Program-made: the position numbers and the translations under genes
Assembly (NCBI GenBank): GCA_035236585.1
Contig: CP141128.1
Span: 31,044,684 to 31,108,683 of the forward strand
Direction: 5' to 3'
Length of the DNA: 64,000 nt
DNA from: Warburgia ugandensis
Taxonomy: Eukaryota > Streptophyta > Magnoliopsida > Canellales > Canellaceae
The notes under the pieces: model-generated
Told to the model about the DNA's origin: nothing
Seen by the model: only the letters and a program-made list of their open reading frames with translations
Databases searched by the model: none
Shown here: in pieces, positions 35,899-48,546 of the stretch
Numbering within the stretch: the first letter of the stretch is position 1
Layout of the letters: every line of letters begins with the position of its first letter

Positions 35899-36529
35899 CA
35901 ACCCCAAAAATACTCATAAAATTTTCGCAAAATTTTCTTCACTCTCCCTAAAAAATTAAACCTAGATCCCTCCCGAAAAACCCAAAATTTCCAAGAGATA
36001 TCTCTCTTTTCAATTTCTTTTTCTTTTTAGATTGGAATAAGAGACCTAAAATCAATTAGGCACTTTGTTCCAGATCTAATATCATCAATTTCACTATCCA
36101 AAACTTCCCACCATATCTTAGCTACAAAACCCTCAAATTAATTTCAAGATCCAACGGTAATTTGCAAGAAAGGTGGATCTTGGCCCATATCTTCATCAAA
36201 GGGTATTTCTTTTAAATTGGACACATAAACAATGTTTTTTCTCCAATCAGGTAGGTGGGAATACTTTCTATAGATGTTTACTACTGGTTTTGGTAATTTT
36301 TAGTTTACTGTAATTTATTTTGGTAATAAAAAGGTAAAAATAAAGTAAACACCAGAACCCTTAATTCAAGATGATAGAATACTTAGATGAAAATTCTGAC
36401 TGCACCAATCGATCCAAAAGTGTCCAAAAACCCTAGGTTAGAAGTTTCACAATGATCGGAGACGTTTTGGGCCATCAATTGAGAGAGGATTGATTGGACG
36501 GTCTAGAATGGACTGTCTGATCTTCGGAT

Positions 36530-36830
36530 CTAACAACACCCAAGACACACATGTGACGCAGCATCGAAAATGGCAAACGCAGAAACGTTCTGCACGTGCT
36601 GTGCATGGGATGTCGTCCCAAGCGAGACGACGGCTCGTCCATCAAACCGACGAGCGGATGCGCCTGACGAGCATCCAGTTTACGGGCCTGCGGGCGATGA
36701 GTGTCCTGCTCATCTCGTCTACGTCAGTGGAAGTCCCAGACAGGCACTTCCATAGTGCCTCTCTGGCGGATGTGCCCGACGAGTGGGGGCGTTTCGCTTG
36801 GCTTGGTTTTTCGCCCTAAAAATCTGGGCC
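36530..36830 (+). repeat. GC-rich, CpG-dense cassette in LTR-C
   Basis: Rich in GACG/CGTC words in an AT-rich LTR. The nested LTR-C copy lacks it (near 38456), and the copy at 51780-51950 has a shorter, quite different GC-rich block at the same place. The conserved LTR sequence resumes at the GGGCC...TTCCTTAGGCCCAGATC word. Open frames of up to 109 codons here come from the composition. Confidence 0.6.
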
Positions 36831-37832
36831 GTCCATTCCTTAGGCCCAGATCAAATCTAAGCCCTAGAAAGGACTGTGAACTTCCAGATCAAATTCCAGA
36901 GCCATCTGAATGCCAAATTAATATTAGAAAGAAGATATGGAAAGCTTGAAACCTATATTTTCTGATGAAATGATAAATTTAGAAATTATACAATAAAACT
37001 TTCTGTATTAAAGAAACAAGTTTCCAATTACCTAGATCTTCAAGATATGAGATGATCAGATCTTGAAAATAGGTTTGAAATAAAGCGATATCTATGGTTT
37101 ATTTGGACATATCTGAGATATATTAAGGGATCTCCCCATCATGGTAGAAAAACCCTAAAAATACGCAGGGACCCACTTGATCAATGAGATTAAGTGTGAT
37201 CAGGTCCTTGGGATGGATAGAATGAATGTTGATATGATGAAATCCAAGGAAATCATGGATGGATTATGACAAAAATAGATGAATATGATCTTTGGACCTT
37301 AATAAAAAAAATGTAATAACCCCAATTTTTGTAAATTGATTGAGAAAAATCAATAAAGTTTGAGTTTCAGATATTTCGGGCTGAAATATTAGGGTTATTT
37401 AAAATATACTTTTTATAAAAGTATAATCAAATCATAAGATATGTAAAATTGAAATTAAACTTAGCAAACCCTTCAAAATGACTGTAAGCATGACAAATTT
37501 TGAATTCGAATGAGAAATCTTGAAGTTTTTCATTTTTTTGAACAAAAGGGGTAAAATAGTAATTTTACCCAAAAATCAAAATATTCCAAAATCAAAATAT
37601 GAAACATCAAAATTTAGAATGTACTGAGAAATACAAATCCAACATGAGGCCCACATGGGGACCACCACGTCCCCAACAACCAATTTGATCAGCAGCCCAT
37701 GTGAAACATGGCTCAACAAAGATCAGCTAGTCATGGGGAAGAAAAATTAGGCATGGGAGCATTGAAGACTTTCATGCCACTTTATATTAAAAAAATAACA
37801 TATTATAATCATGGAAAAAGATCCAAAATGCT

Positions 37833-37840
37833 TATAAATA
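37833..37840 (+). promoter_or_regulatory. TATA box of innermost LTR-C
   Basis: TATAAATA followed by CAACCCC, identical setting to 35891-35898. Confidence 0.65.
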
Positions 37841-40800
37841 CAACCCCAAAAATCCTCCACAAATCCTCATAAAATCCCCACGAAATTCTCTTCAATCTCC
37901 TTGAAAAATTAGATCTAGATCCCTCCCCAAAAACCCAAAATTTCTAAGAGTTAGATCTCTTTTCAACTTGTTTTTCTTTTTAGATTGGAACAAGAGACCT
38001 AAAATCAATTAGGCACTCTGTTCCAGATCTAATTTGATCAATTCCACCGTCCAAAACTTCCCAACATATCTATTCTACAAAATCCCCAAAAAAATTTCAA
38101 GATCCAACGGTTTAAACAACAGTATTTGCAAGAAAGGTGGATTTTGGCCTATATCTTCATCAACAAGGTTTTTTTTTAAATTGGGCATATAAATGAGGTT
38201 TTCTCTCCAATCAAGTAAGTGGAAATCTTTTTCATATATGTTTAGTATTGTTTTATGTAATTTTTATTTTACTGTAATTAATTTTGGTAATAAAAAGGTA
38301 AAAATAAAGTAAATAATAGAACCCTTAATTCATGATGATGGACTACTCAGATGAAAAATCTGACTCCACTAATCAATCCAGAATGGTCCAAAACCCCTAG
38401 GGTAGAAGTTTCAGAAAGATCTGAGCAGTTTTGGACCCTCAATTGAGAGAGATTAATTCTGGTGGGCCTAGATCAAATCTGGGCCCTAGGAACGGCTGAA
38501 AACTTCAATTCAAGTATGATCAGATCCTTGGGATGGATTAAAGGGATGATATTATGATGGAATCCAGTTAGATCGTGGAGGAAATGTGACAAAATCAAGT
38601 GGATATGATTTTTGGATCTTAATGGATTAAAAGCCCTAAAGGTAATTAAAACCCTTAATCTAAATGAAAACACCTAAGATCTACTGGTTAGATCAAATTT
38701 AAAGGTTTATAATAATCTTAATAAAATTAGTTTAATTGTCTTTTATTGGATATAGAAGTGTAAATGTGATTTATGTTCTATGTTAGAAAGCATGATAGTG
38801 TAATCTTTAAATTTTAGTATGATATGCCCTCAATGAGTAATTTGTTAGTAGATTTGATTATCTTAGGATCATGTTAGTGTAAATTAGGATTTAAACATGA
38901 TTTCATTATGATAGAAGATGTGTTTCATAACTTAGGATTATGTTAGTTTTATTTCACTAGCTTAAGTTACATTCATAGGAAGAATGTTAGTATATAGTTG
39001 TTAAACTTATATTTGATTTATGCTTTCAAGTTGATGATTTACTTATTGTCAAATTTTATTCAATTGTTAAGATACAAGGAGCATAAATCACCAAAAATGT
39101 AAACCAATGAAATATAGAAATTCATGGACAACTAAGATGAATGAATGATTTTGACTTAATAAGGGCTATAGTTAGTAGGACAATATAAGGAATGATTTAT
39201 CATTTCCTTGGCCCAAAGTAGGAAAATAATGAACATCCATGGATGGCATCGTGCATATCCATGGAAATTAATTAAAATCAATTAGAGAAGGGACTTAAGG
39301 TAAAGAGCTCATAGAAACCTTGTCAAAGGTTGAGCTAGTACCACTCCAGTGGACTCTGAACATTGTGGTTATAGGGGGTATACAAGAGCCAAGTGCTTTT
39401 CCCTCACCACGCATTGACATAAGAGAGGTCTAAATGCTTCCTTACATGAGGGTTGTATTAACCACTTTTTGAGCAGACTTTAACTGGTAAGTACTGGTCA
39501 TCCTAAAATAAGGAGGAGTTGTTTAGTGATAGGAAGAAATAAATTATCTTCAACCAAGTAAGACACTAACTGGTTGAATAATAATAATAATAAGAGTATA
39601 AAAGGTTAGTAAATTACCTAACCCTAATAAAAACAATACGTAAGATAAGGACGATCAAATAAGATCCATTAGATCTTGGATGATCAAGAACAATACGAAT
39701 AAGAACACTATATTGTACTTAGTATGTATGTTTAGTAGTATACTTGTTATAGTTCATTAGATTAGATAATCCAAACCCTTGATCAAAGGTGATTCAAGGA
39801 AGAAAACTAAGATCATCCTCCATAGGGATGATCCAAGAACTGAACTTAGATCAAATAAGAACTAGATGATAGAAGATCTAGGACCTTGATCTTTATCAAC
39901 ATGTGTAGATTGTCAATCAAAGGATCTATGAAAGATCAAGATCAAGGAGATGAACATACAAAGACTTAGAGATAGAAAAATACTTAGATATGAATGATCT
40001 AAAGATCATTCTAAACATCAGATCAGTGATCAATAGGATTGTTCATAATTTATATATTGACAATATGTGTGGATGTACAGATTACATACATCGGTCAGGA
40101 TCATGGAAGATTGGGGAAAATAGATCAATCCTTAAAGGTAGGAGGATTTGATGAATGCATTTACATGAGATATACATGATTGTACTCATGATCTTATGTT
40201 GACAAGAGTAATGATAATACTTGTACTGAATCTCTTGAAAACCTTATGATCCAACCAAACACATATAATATGGTTAAGGACTAAACTATAAGTGAATAGG
40301 GAACTAGAAAATATTTCAGCCCTAAGTAAACAGACATATGGTCTGATATATATGAAATCTATTTCACATACAAGCTTGGAGGCTTGTGAGTTTGTTTTAA
40401 TAGGCATGAGCCTAGGGGATGCTATTGCTAGAGGAGTTATGAGGGTTTGGCCACCCGCTCCTTGAAATTTGATGATATGATGATACCTTGCCCAATGAGA
40501 GGCTAAAAGTCGGGTGGTGGGAATTATGGGAAGGCCACGACTATGAAAGTCTTGCCCCTCCATACGGGTAGTGACATAATATTTTCCACCGTGGTATCAG
40601 TGGTGAACAGAGCAGTTATCCGAGCGCGCTAGTACAGATCAGACTGCAACATAGCAACCTTTCTGATTATTTTGCACTATGATGCATATGGGAACAGGCA
40701 TAGTGAAATGCCTTATGTTATAGTATAATGAAATGCTAGGTAATTGTATATTACCAATGTTTCCCAAGAAGGGAAATTCCCAGTATGAGATTAGCTGTAA

Positions 40801-41019
40801 TACTAAATTCTCAAAATAAAGAGAATTGATCAGCTTAGTTGGGAATGATATTGAACTATTTTCACAAATTTAACTGGTTTACCCATGAAGGGTATGTATG
40901 TATATAGATATACATAACTTACAAAGTAAAGATTATGTTTAAGGATAATGAGATTATGAAGTATTGGAATTACATTGTCAATGTTATGTTTCTTGAATCC
41001 CCTACCAAGCATTGCTTGC

Positions 41020-41048
41020 TGAGATATTGTACTTGTTGCAATATCTCA
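41020..41048 (+). other. Conserved LTR stem-loop (innermost LTR-C)
   Basis: TGAGATATTG (41020-41029) and CAATATCTCA (41039-41048) form 10-base arms. The stem has shifted outward by one to two pairs relative to LTR-B and the loop sequence is unrelated, yet pairing is perfect. Confidence 0.68.
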
Positions 41049-43883
41049 GATCTAGGGAAGGAGAGTTAGGAGCTGAAGACTATAGAAGACTTGAAGAGAA
41101 TAATCTTCAAGGTATACCCATGAAGACATGTATTTTTATTTGTTGAGAGTTTTATTGTATGGTGAGCTTGAGTTTTGGATTATGTAATTTGGACAAGTAT
41201 TGTACTAGATTTGGTCAGATCTTGTGAACCCTTTGGATGGAACTTGGAGTTTAATAAAAGTATATTCCTTCAATGAAATTTTATTTTGTACACAAATTGT
41301 ACTTATGTTATGTATGAAGTGGTGACTTGGGTTTTCAAAACAAGTTCTAAAGAAAAGAATTTCCGCTGCTTTGTTTTGCGAAAAAATTTTACACTCTTAA
41401 GGGCCCTACCTTTCAAAATACTTTACAAATCATGTTTTCAAAAACCCGGGTCGTCACAAAAAATCCCCTAAATATAACTAAAATCCTTAATCAAAGGAAA
41501 AGATCTAAGATCTAATGGTTGGATCATAATTAAAGGTTTCTAAAAATGTTAATGTAATTAGTTTCATTTTATATAATAGCATTTTAAATATGATTATGTT
41601 ATAAAGCATGCTAGTATAACATTTAGACTTTAGCATGATATGTGATTTCATTGTTATCATAAGGTGCTAGATTTAATTATCTTAGGGGCACTTTAGTATG
41701 ATTTCATGCCATTCTAACTTAGGACCATGCTAGAATTTCATATAAGTTTATACTATAGTACGAGATTATACCTTAAGTCCATGCTAGTTTAAATTGAGTT
41801 AGTAAGGTATATTAGTTGGAAATCATGTTAGAGTAATTTTAAGTACCTTGCCTCATTATCATTAAGTGTTAAATTATGTAGTTTTATGCTTTGAATTTAT
41901 AATTCATTTATGGTTAAATGTTATTAGTAGATCTACTTGTTATGAGATAAAGAGCATAAAACATCAAAAATGTAATCTAATGAGAAAGTAGAGTTCATGA
42001 CACAAATAAGAATGAAGTACTTTGGACTTAATTAATAAGGGCTATAGTTAGTAGGACAATATAGGATTATCAAATCCTTGGCCCAAAGTAGGAGAAGAAT
42101 AATAAACCCCATGAATGACATTATAAATATTTATGGACTTAATTAAAGTCCATTAGAAAGAGTACTTAGGGTATACATGCTTATAGGAACCTTATGAAAG
42201 GTTGAGCTATGGTCATTCTAGTGAATGGTGAACATAGTGGTTAAGGGGGTTATGTAATAGAGCCTCGCTCTTCCCCTACCTTCCGTTGACATTTGTGAGG
42301 TCTAAATGCCTCCTTACATGAGGATTGAAGTAACCACTTTGTGTTCACCCATTCAGCTAGTAAGCCTTAGCCAATTGGAAATAAGAGGAGCAGTTTAGAT
42401 TTAGGCTTGAATAAGTTACCTTCAACCAGCATATTAACTGGTTGAATAATAATAAGAGCATAAAAGGTTAATAAATTAACTAACCCTAATAAAAATAGTA
42501 AGTAAGATAAGGATGATCAAACAAGATCCATTAGATCTTGGATGATCAAGAACAATAAGAATAAAAATATTATATTGTACTTAGTATGCATGTTTATTAG
42601 TATGCTTGTTATAGTTCATTAGATTAGATCATCCAAACCCTTGATCAAAGATGATTCAAGGAAGAAAACCAAGATCATCCTCCTTAGGGATGATCCAATA
42701 ACTGAACTTAGATCAAAGAAGAACTAGATGATAGAAGATATAGGACCTTGATCTTTATTAACATGTGTAGATTGTCAATCAATAGATATGTGAAAGATCA
42801 AGATCAAGGAGATGGACATACAAAGACTTAGAGATAGAAAAATACTTAGATATGAATGATCTAAAGATCATTCTAAACATCAGATCTAGTAATCAATAGG
42901 ATTGTTCATAATTTATATATTGACAATATGCATGGATGTATAGATCACATACATCAATCAGGATCATGGAAGATTTGGGAAAGGAGATCACTCCTTGAAG
43001 GTAGGAGGATTTGATGAATGCATTTACATGAGATATACATGATTGTACTCATGATCTTATGTTGACAAGAGTAATGTTAATACTTGTATTAAATCTCTTA
43101 AAAACCTTATGATCCAACCAAACACATATAAGATGATTAAGGACTAAACTATAAGTGAATAGGGAACTAGAAAATATTTCAGCCCTAAGTAAATAGACAT
43201 ATGGTCTGATGTATATGAGACCTATTTTACATACAAGCTCGGAGGCTTGTGAGTTTGTTTTAATAGGCATAAGCCTAGGGGAATGCTATTGCTAGAGGAG
43301 TTATGAGGGTTTGGCTACCTGCTCCTTGAAATTTGATGATATGATGATACCTTGCCCAAAGGGAGGCTAAAAGTCGGGCAGTGGCAATTATGGGAAGGCC
43401 ACCACTGTGAAAGTCTTGCCCCTCCATACGGGCAGTGACATAATATTTTCCATCGTGGTATCAGTGGTGAACAGGGCAGTTATCTAAGCACGCTAGTACA
43501 GATCAGACTACAGCATAGCAACCTTTTTTATTATTTTGCATTATGATGCATATGAGAATAGGCATAGTGATATGCCTTATGTTTTAGCATGATGAAATGC
43601 TAGGTAATTGTATATTACCAATATTTCCTAAGAAGGGAAATTCCCAGTATAAGATTAGCTGTAATACTAAATTCTCAAAATAAAGAGAATTGATCAGCTT
43701 AGTTGGGAATGATATACGACTACTTTCACAAATTTAACTGGTTTACCCATGAAGGGTATGTGTGTATATAGATATGCATAACTTACAAAGTAAAGAGTAT
43801 GTTTAAGGATAATGGGATTATGAAGTATTGGAATTACATTGTCAATTTTATGTTTCTTGAATTCCCTACCAAGCATTGCTTGC

Positions 43884-43912
43884 TGAGATATTGTACTTGT
43901 TGCAATATCTCA
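43884..43912 (+). other. Conserved LTR stem-loop (middle LTR-C)
   Basis: TGAGATATTG (43884-43893) and CAATATCTCA (43903-43912), the same structure as 41020-41048. Confidence 0.68.
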
Positions 43913-45640
43913 GATATAGGGAAGGAGAGTTAGGAGCTGAAGACGATAGAAGACTTGAAGAGAATAATCTTCAAGGTATACCCTTGAAGAAATGTATATT
44001 TCTTTGTTGAGAGTTTTATTGTATGGTGAGCTTGAGTTTTGGATTATGTAATTTGGATAAGTATTGTAATATATTTGGCTATATTGTGAACCACTGGATG
44101 GATCCTGGAATTTAATAAAAGTATATTCCTTCAATGGAATTTTATTTTGTACATAAATTGTACTTATGTTATGTATGAGGTGGTGACTTGGGTTTTTAAA
44201 ACAAGTCCTAAAGAAAAGAATTTTCGCTGCTTTGTTTGGTGAAAAATTTTTACACTCTTAAGGGCCCCGCATTTCAAAATACTTTACAAATCATGTTACA
44301 GGAATAAACTATCCTTGATTAGTAAAACATTAACTGATTGAGTAATAATAAAAAGAGAATAAAAGGTTAGTAAATTATCTAATCTTAATAAACATGGTAA
44401 ATAAGATAAGGAAGATTAAACCAGATCCAAGAGAGATCTTAAAAGATCACCAACAAAAAGAAAAGAAATATAATGTAGATTGTAGGATGAGTTTACATAT
44501 AGTGTAGATTGTGAACTTAGTAGGATTGAAACCTTGATCATATATGATTCAAGGAAAGTTAGGGCATCCCTCATAGGATAACCCAAATGCATGTAGAAAG
44601 AATACTTGTATAGAGGAATAACTTTATACGTATGGTTTGACAGATGTATGAATCTAGACCATGATGGACAATATGGAGTGAATACCACTTGAGATGTATG
44701 AATCAAGACCATGATACTACTTTGAAGTAGGTGGATGTATAAGAATATATTAAGGATTCCTGTGTATACATACATGATCTTCTGTCTAGAATTATATACC
44801 TTCTTGTTATAAGTATATTTGGTACCTTAGCATGATAATGATCCAACCACATGATCTAACTAAGTGAACCAACCCCATGATCTAATTCAATTGATCTAAT
44901 CTAATGATCTAATCAAATGAGGTGAAAGTAATGAGACGTGTTGACTAAGGAAACCCTAAGAATAGGGCATAGAAAATATTCCAGCCTTTGTTAAATGGAC
45001 ACATCGTCTGATATGTATAATATATTTTTACATACAAGCATGGTGGCTTGTGATTTTGTTTTACATAATACTAGGTCTAGGGATGCTATCCTAGGGAAGT
45101 TATGAGGGTTTGGCCACCCACTTCTTGAAATTTATATAATGGATACCATGCCCAAAGAGAGGCTAAATGTTGGGTGGGGCAATCATGGGAAGGCTGCTAC
45201 TGTGACATCCATGGTCCCCCCCATGCGGACATGGAGTTGTTATTTCCACAGTTGGTATCAGTGGATGATTATGCAGTCATCTGGGCATGCTATATGGATT
45301 GAGACTATGACATAGTAGTCCTAATGTATTTTGTATTATGATGCACATATGATAGGCATAGTGAAATACCATGGCATGATGCGATGCCACTACATGAGTT
45401 CCTGGAAAGAAAATCCCCATATGAGAATTGGTTGACTATTGATCTCCTAGGTGGAATTATAGCCAAGGGAAGGAATAAGTTTTGAGTAATCTTCACTATT
45501 TTAACTAATTTTAATAAGGTATATACTCTATGTTGAGATAACACATGAGTAGATAACCATGATGGAATAATGACTGAGGTATGTATTCTTATATTGGTGA
45601 AGTAGTATATTTTGTTTCCCCGACTAGGCATAGCTTGTTG

Positions 45641-45674
45641 AGATATTGTATATGTTTCAATGTTTACAATATCT
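45641..45674 (+). other. Conserved LTR stem-loop (solo LTR-B)
   Basis: AGATATTGTA (45641-45650) and TACAATATCT (45665-45674), same arms as at 20187-20220. The lead-in word is altered here (CGACTAGGCATAGCTTG), while the stem is unchanged. Confidence 0.68.
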
Positions 45675-46103
45675 TAGATACAGAGAAGGAGAATTAGGAG
45701 CTCAAGACTTAAAAAGATTTGGAAGAATAATCAATCAGTGTATATCCCATGAAGACATGTATTTTTATTTTGAGAGCATTGTATTGTATTAAGAGTTTTA
45801 AATGTATGGTGAGGTTTGAAATTTGGATTATGTAATTTGGACAAGTATTGTACTAGTACCGGGCTATACTGTGAACCACTAGATGGATTTTGGAATTAAT
45901 AAAAATATATTCCTTCAATGGAATTTTATCTTGTACAAAATTCTGCTTATGTTATGTATGAAGTGATGACTTGGGTTTTTCAAAACAAGTTTTAAACAAA
46001 AGAATTTTCGCTACTTTCTTTTATGAAATTTTTTTACTACTAAGGACGCCCTACATTTGAAATATGGATTACAAAATGTGTTACAAAAACCTGGCTCATT
46101 ACA

Positions 46104-47094
46104 TAACTAGGGTGTGCATCACCCTTATAACTTAATTCTTTCAATCAATGAAAAGTTTATGCTTCAATGATGAATTGCTCATTGTTATGGTTCTTTTATT
46201 TGTTTCTAATTTATTTTTTCATTGCTATTAGTTGTTCCTTTGATGCTTAATTACTTTTGTTTTATCCAAAGTTAGTTGCAATGGAATCTCATACAAATTG
46301 CACACTTGAACCAAGCACACAAACCCATGGTTCATGCACATAGTTTTGAAGTGTTTCACTTTAAAATTTTAGTTTGTTTTACTAGTTGTTCATGAATCCC
46401 ATTCATATATTTTATTTATGTTAGTTTGCAACTTATTCCATGCTTTTAGATCTCATAATCATGTGCATTGTGCTTTCCATTCTTACCTTTAATTCATGCA
46501 TTATCAATGTAATGAATCATTCACATTCCACTTTAGATTAGTGCATATTTTTTGGCTCTTAATACTTTAGTTTTCTTGTTTAGTTCAGGTTTCCATGCAT
46601 AATCTATTAATTTCATGCATTCCATGTTTGGTTAGTTTACATCTAGGTTCGTACATGCTCTCATGCTTAATTCATGCAGTTTAGGTTACTTCATTTCATG
46701 TAATTTCCATGTTTAAATCATGCATCATGTTAGGTTTGCTTATATATTATCCATTTTGTGAAGTTATGTGAGATTATTCCATAGAATTAGAAAGGAATAA
46801 TCTAGCATGATCATATAAACCAAATTATATATACCTTAAAATACTCATTTTACTTTTTGTCTTCTCTATGTTCATTCTATTCCTTAATATGTCTTGTACC
46901 AAATAAAGTGCTCTTTAAGGGGTTCAAAAACAAATTCAGTGATTTAAGATTATGTCTAGTAGACTTTTACTAGTTTAATGTGGCAAAAAACATACTTAAT
47001 TGGTATATACATCAACATCAAACTTGATAACATTTTTCTTCTCCTTCGGTCATTGTAGTTATACTATTTATCATATTAAAACATGCTAGGATAG
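46104..47094 (+). repeat. Repeat D, copy 2 (flank of solo LTR-B)
   Basis: By eye collinear with 20639-21610. It retains about 12 bases (GTGCATCACCC region) missing in copy 1 and begins with TAACT, the right target duplication of the solo LTR-B. Homology to copy 1 ends at CATGCTAGGATAG. Confidence 0.75.
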
Positions 47095-47200
47095 AGATGA
47101 TGACAAGGGTGTTGAAGAACCTTCTTCCTCACCTACAACAAACCCAAGGTTCATCACCTCTGTAGAAATACCAAGTACGCAGGCTCAGGTTCAACCTGAA
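47095..47200 (+). other. Short orphan segment with an open frame
   Basis: Between repeat D and the truncated LARD domain. One frame reads DRDDDKGVEEPSSSPTTNPR and on through STQAQVQPEVSE to a stop in the LARD sequence. The Glu/Ser/Pro/Gln-rich linker-like composition could come from a retrotransposon polyprotein, but I cannot assign it. It is not found elsewhere in the window. Confidence 0.35.
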
Positions 47201-48398
47201 GTGAGTGAATAAGAGATAAGTTATTAGTTGATGAGAAGGAGTTATGTGATAAACTCATTAGTTAAGAGATAAGTATAAAAGGAGTTAACTCATTAGTGAA
47301 GGATAAGTCTTGAAAGAGTAGCCTCATTTGTTGAAGTGGATGTAAAGAGTTGACTCATTAGTGAGGAAAGAGTTAAACTCATTAGTTGAGAATGAGTATA
47401 GAAAGAGTTAGTGTAATGAAGGAATAGTATAGTATAAGTAGATATTACTTAGTGAAAGGACTAGAAATACTACTTAGCAAATAAGAATTCCAATAGAGGA
47501 AATAATAAGATATAGAAATCCATAGGGAAAACATTACAATAGATGTAAGGTATGATGTTCAGGTCTAACCTAAGGTCCTGAGTAAACATACAAAGTACGT
47601 TAATACTAGTATGTATATAACCATTATTAAGTGAAGTATGTATATAACCATTACTAAGTGAAGAAATGGAGATAAAGAGAAAAAAGTGATTAATTGGAAA
47701 ATAAGATGAAAAAAAAAAATTCCAACCTTATAGAAAAGGTGAAATGGAGATTTATGAGAAATAGGTGTTAAAGATGAAAACATTAGAAGTATTGTAAAAT
47801 TCAAAGTTAACATTAAATATATAAAGAAATATAAATGTAGGAATTAGAATTGCTACATGTATAGTTTTATGGCAATTAGTTTAATAAAATTAATCATCAA
47901 AATAGAGAGGATATGGCTTGAAAGAAATTTAAGGAGATAGGTGAGAAAGTTCAAAATTTGTAAATGAGAATAGTTTGAAACAAATATGAGTAAGGAGTTA
48001 AGCAAGTATTTTTCTCCAAAATTAGTGAGGCAAAGGATTTAGTGGAGAAATGATAAAATTTTAGAACATGAAGAGATGATCTTTGATATTAGAATAAAAT
48101 AAAAAGGAAAAAGAGAGTTAGATATGTTAAAGGGACAAAAATATGATCCCAAACTTATTAAGAAAGACAATTAAACCATGAGAATATATGGTTAACAAAG
48201 AAATTATAGCTTTATATATGGTACAACAATTATGAAATCACCAAGTTAGAAATTATAAAGGTAAGAGAAATCATTGTGGAAATTAGCACTAGAAGATTTT
48301 CAAGGATTAAAGAATTATTGATATAATAACTTTGGTGCTATTGAAAATAATTTTGGGACTATCATAAAGAGAAGTACCTTTGGTATAGATGGTAAAAT

Positions 48399-48546
48399 GG
48401 TCATGGAACATGAAAACAAAGAGAAATATTGATTAGGAAAATATAGTAATTGATTAAGTCATTGATTATCATGGTCATGGAACATGAAAACAAAGAGAAA
48501 TATTGATTAGGAAAATATAGTCATTGATTATCATGAAGAGGAGTAC
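48399..48546 (+). repeat. Direct repeat, 74 bp, two tandem copies
   Basis: Two near-identical units beginning GGTCATGGAACATGAAAAC, offset by 74 bases. The equivalent place in LARD-B (near 11205-11282) has one unit. Confidence 0.8.

Larger units (their letters stand above)
37312..41458 (+). mobile_element. Solo LTR-C nested in LTR-C (innermost level)
   Basis: Starts TGTAATAACCCC and ends CCCGGGTCGTCACA. AAAAA lies on both sides (37307-37311 and 41459-41463); this is low complexity, but the surrounding LTR-C is collinear across the gap with the nested copy itself (left flank resembles 38580-38620, right flank resembles 38640-38690). TATA box 37833-37840; stem-loop 41020-41048. It lacks the GC-rich cassette. 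Confidence 0.83.
35316..44300 (+). mobile_element. Solo LTR-C inserted in solo LTR-B (middle level)
   Basis: The LTR body is 35316-37311 plus 41464-44300. It starts TGTAATAACTCAA and is flanked by a perfect GGAAT duplication (35311-35315 and 44301-44305). The surrounding LTR-B reads through this point without interruption in the 16183-20638 copy (near 18849). Its right end, ATCATGTTACA, is about 18 bases shorter than other LTR-C ends, which continue AAAACCCGGGTCGTCACA. TATA box 35891-35898; GC-rich cassette about 36530-36830; stem-loop 43884-43912. Confidence 0.85.
32226..46103 (+). mobile_element. Solo LTR-B, outermost level of a three-level nest
   Basis: The LTR consists of 32226-35310 plus 44306-46103 and aligns with the 3' LTR at 16183-20638. 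It starts TGTAACACCCC and ends TCATTACA. Flanks are TAAGT (32221-32225) and TAACT (46104-46108), a five-base duplication with one mismatch. No primer site follows its right end and no polypurine tract precedes its left end, so it is a solo LTR. TATA box 32788-32795; stem-loop 45641-45674. The interior 35311-44305 is the inserted LTR-C complex. Confidence 0.85.

Noticed and set aside
36490..36949. 109-codon open frame and two overlapping ones
   Set aside because: Confined to the LTR-C GC-rich cassette, which the nested LTR-C copy lacks and the 51.8 kb copy replaces with different sequence.
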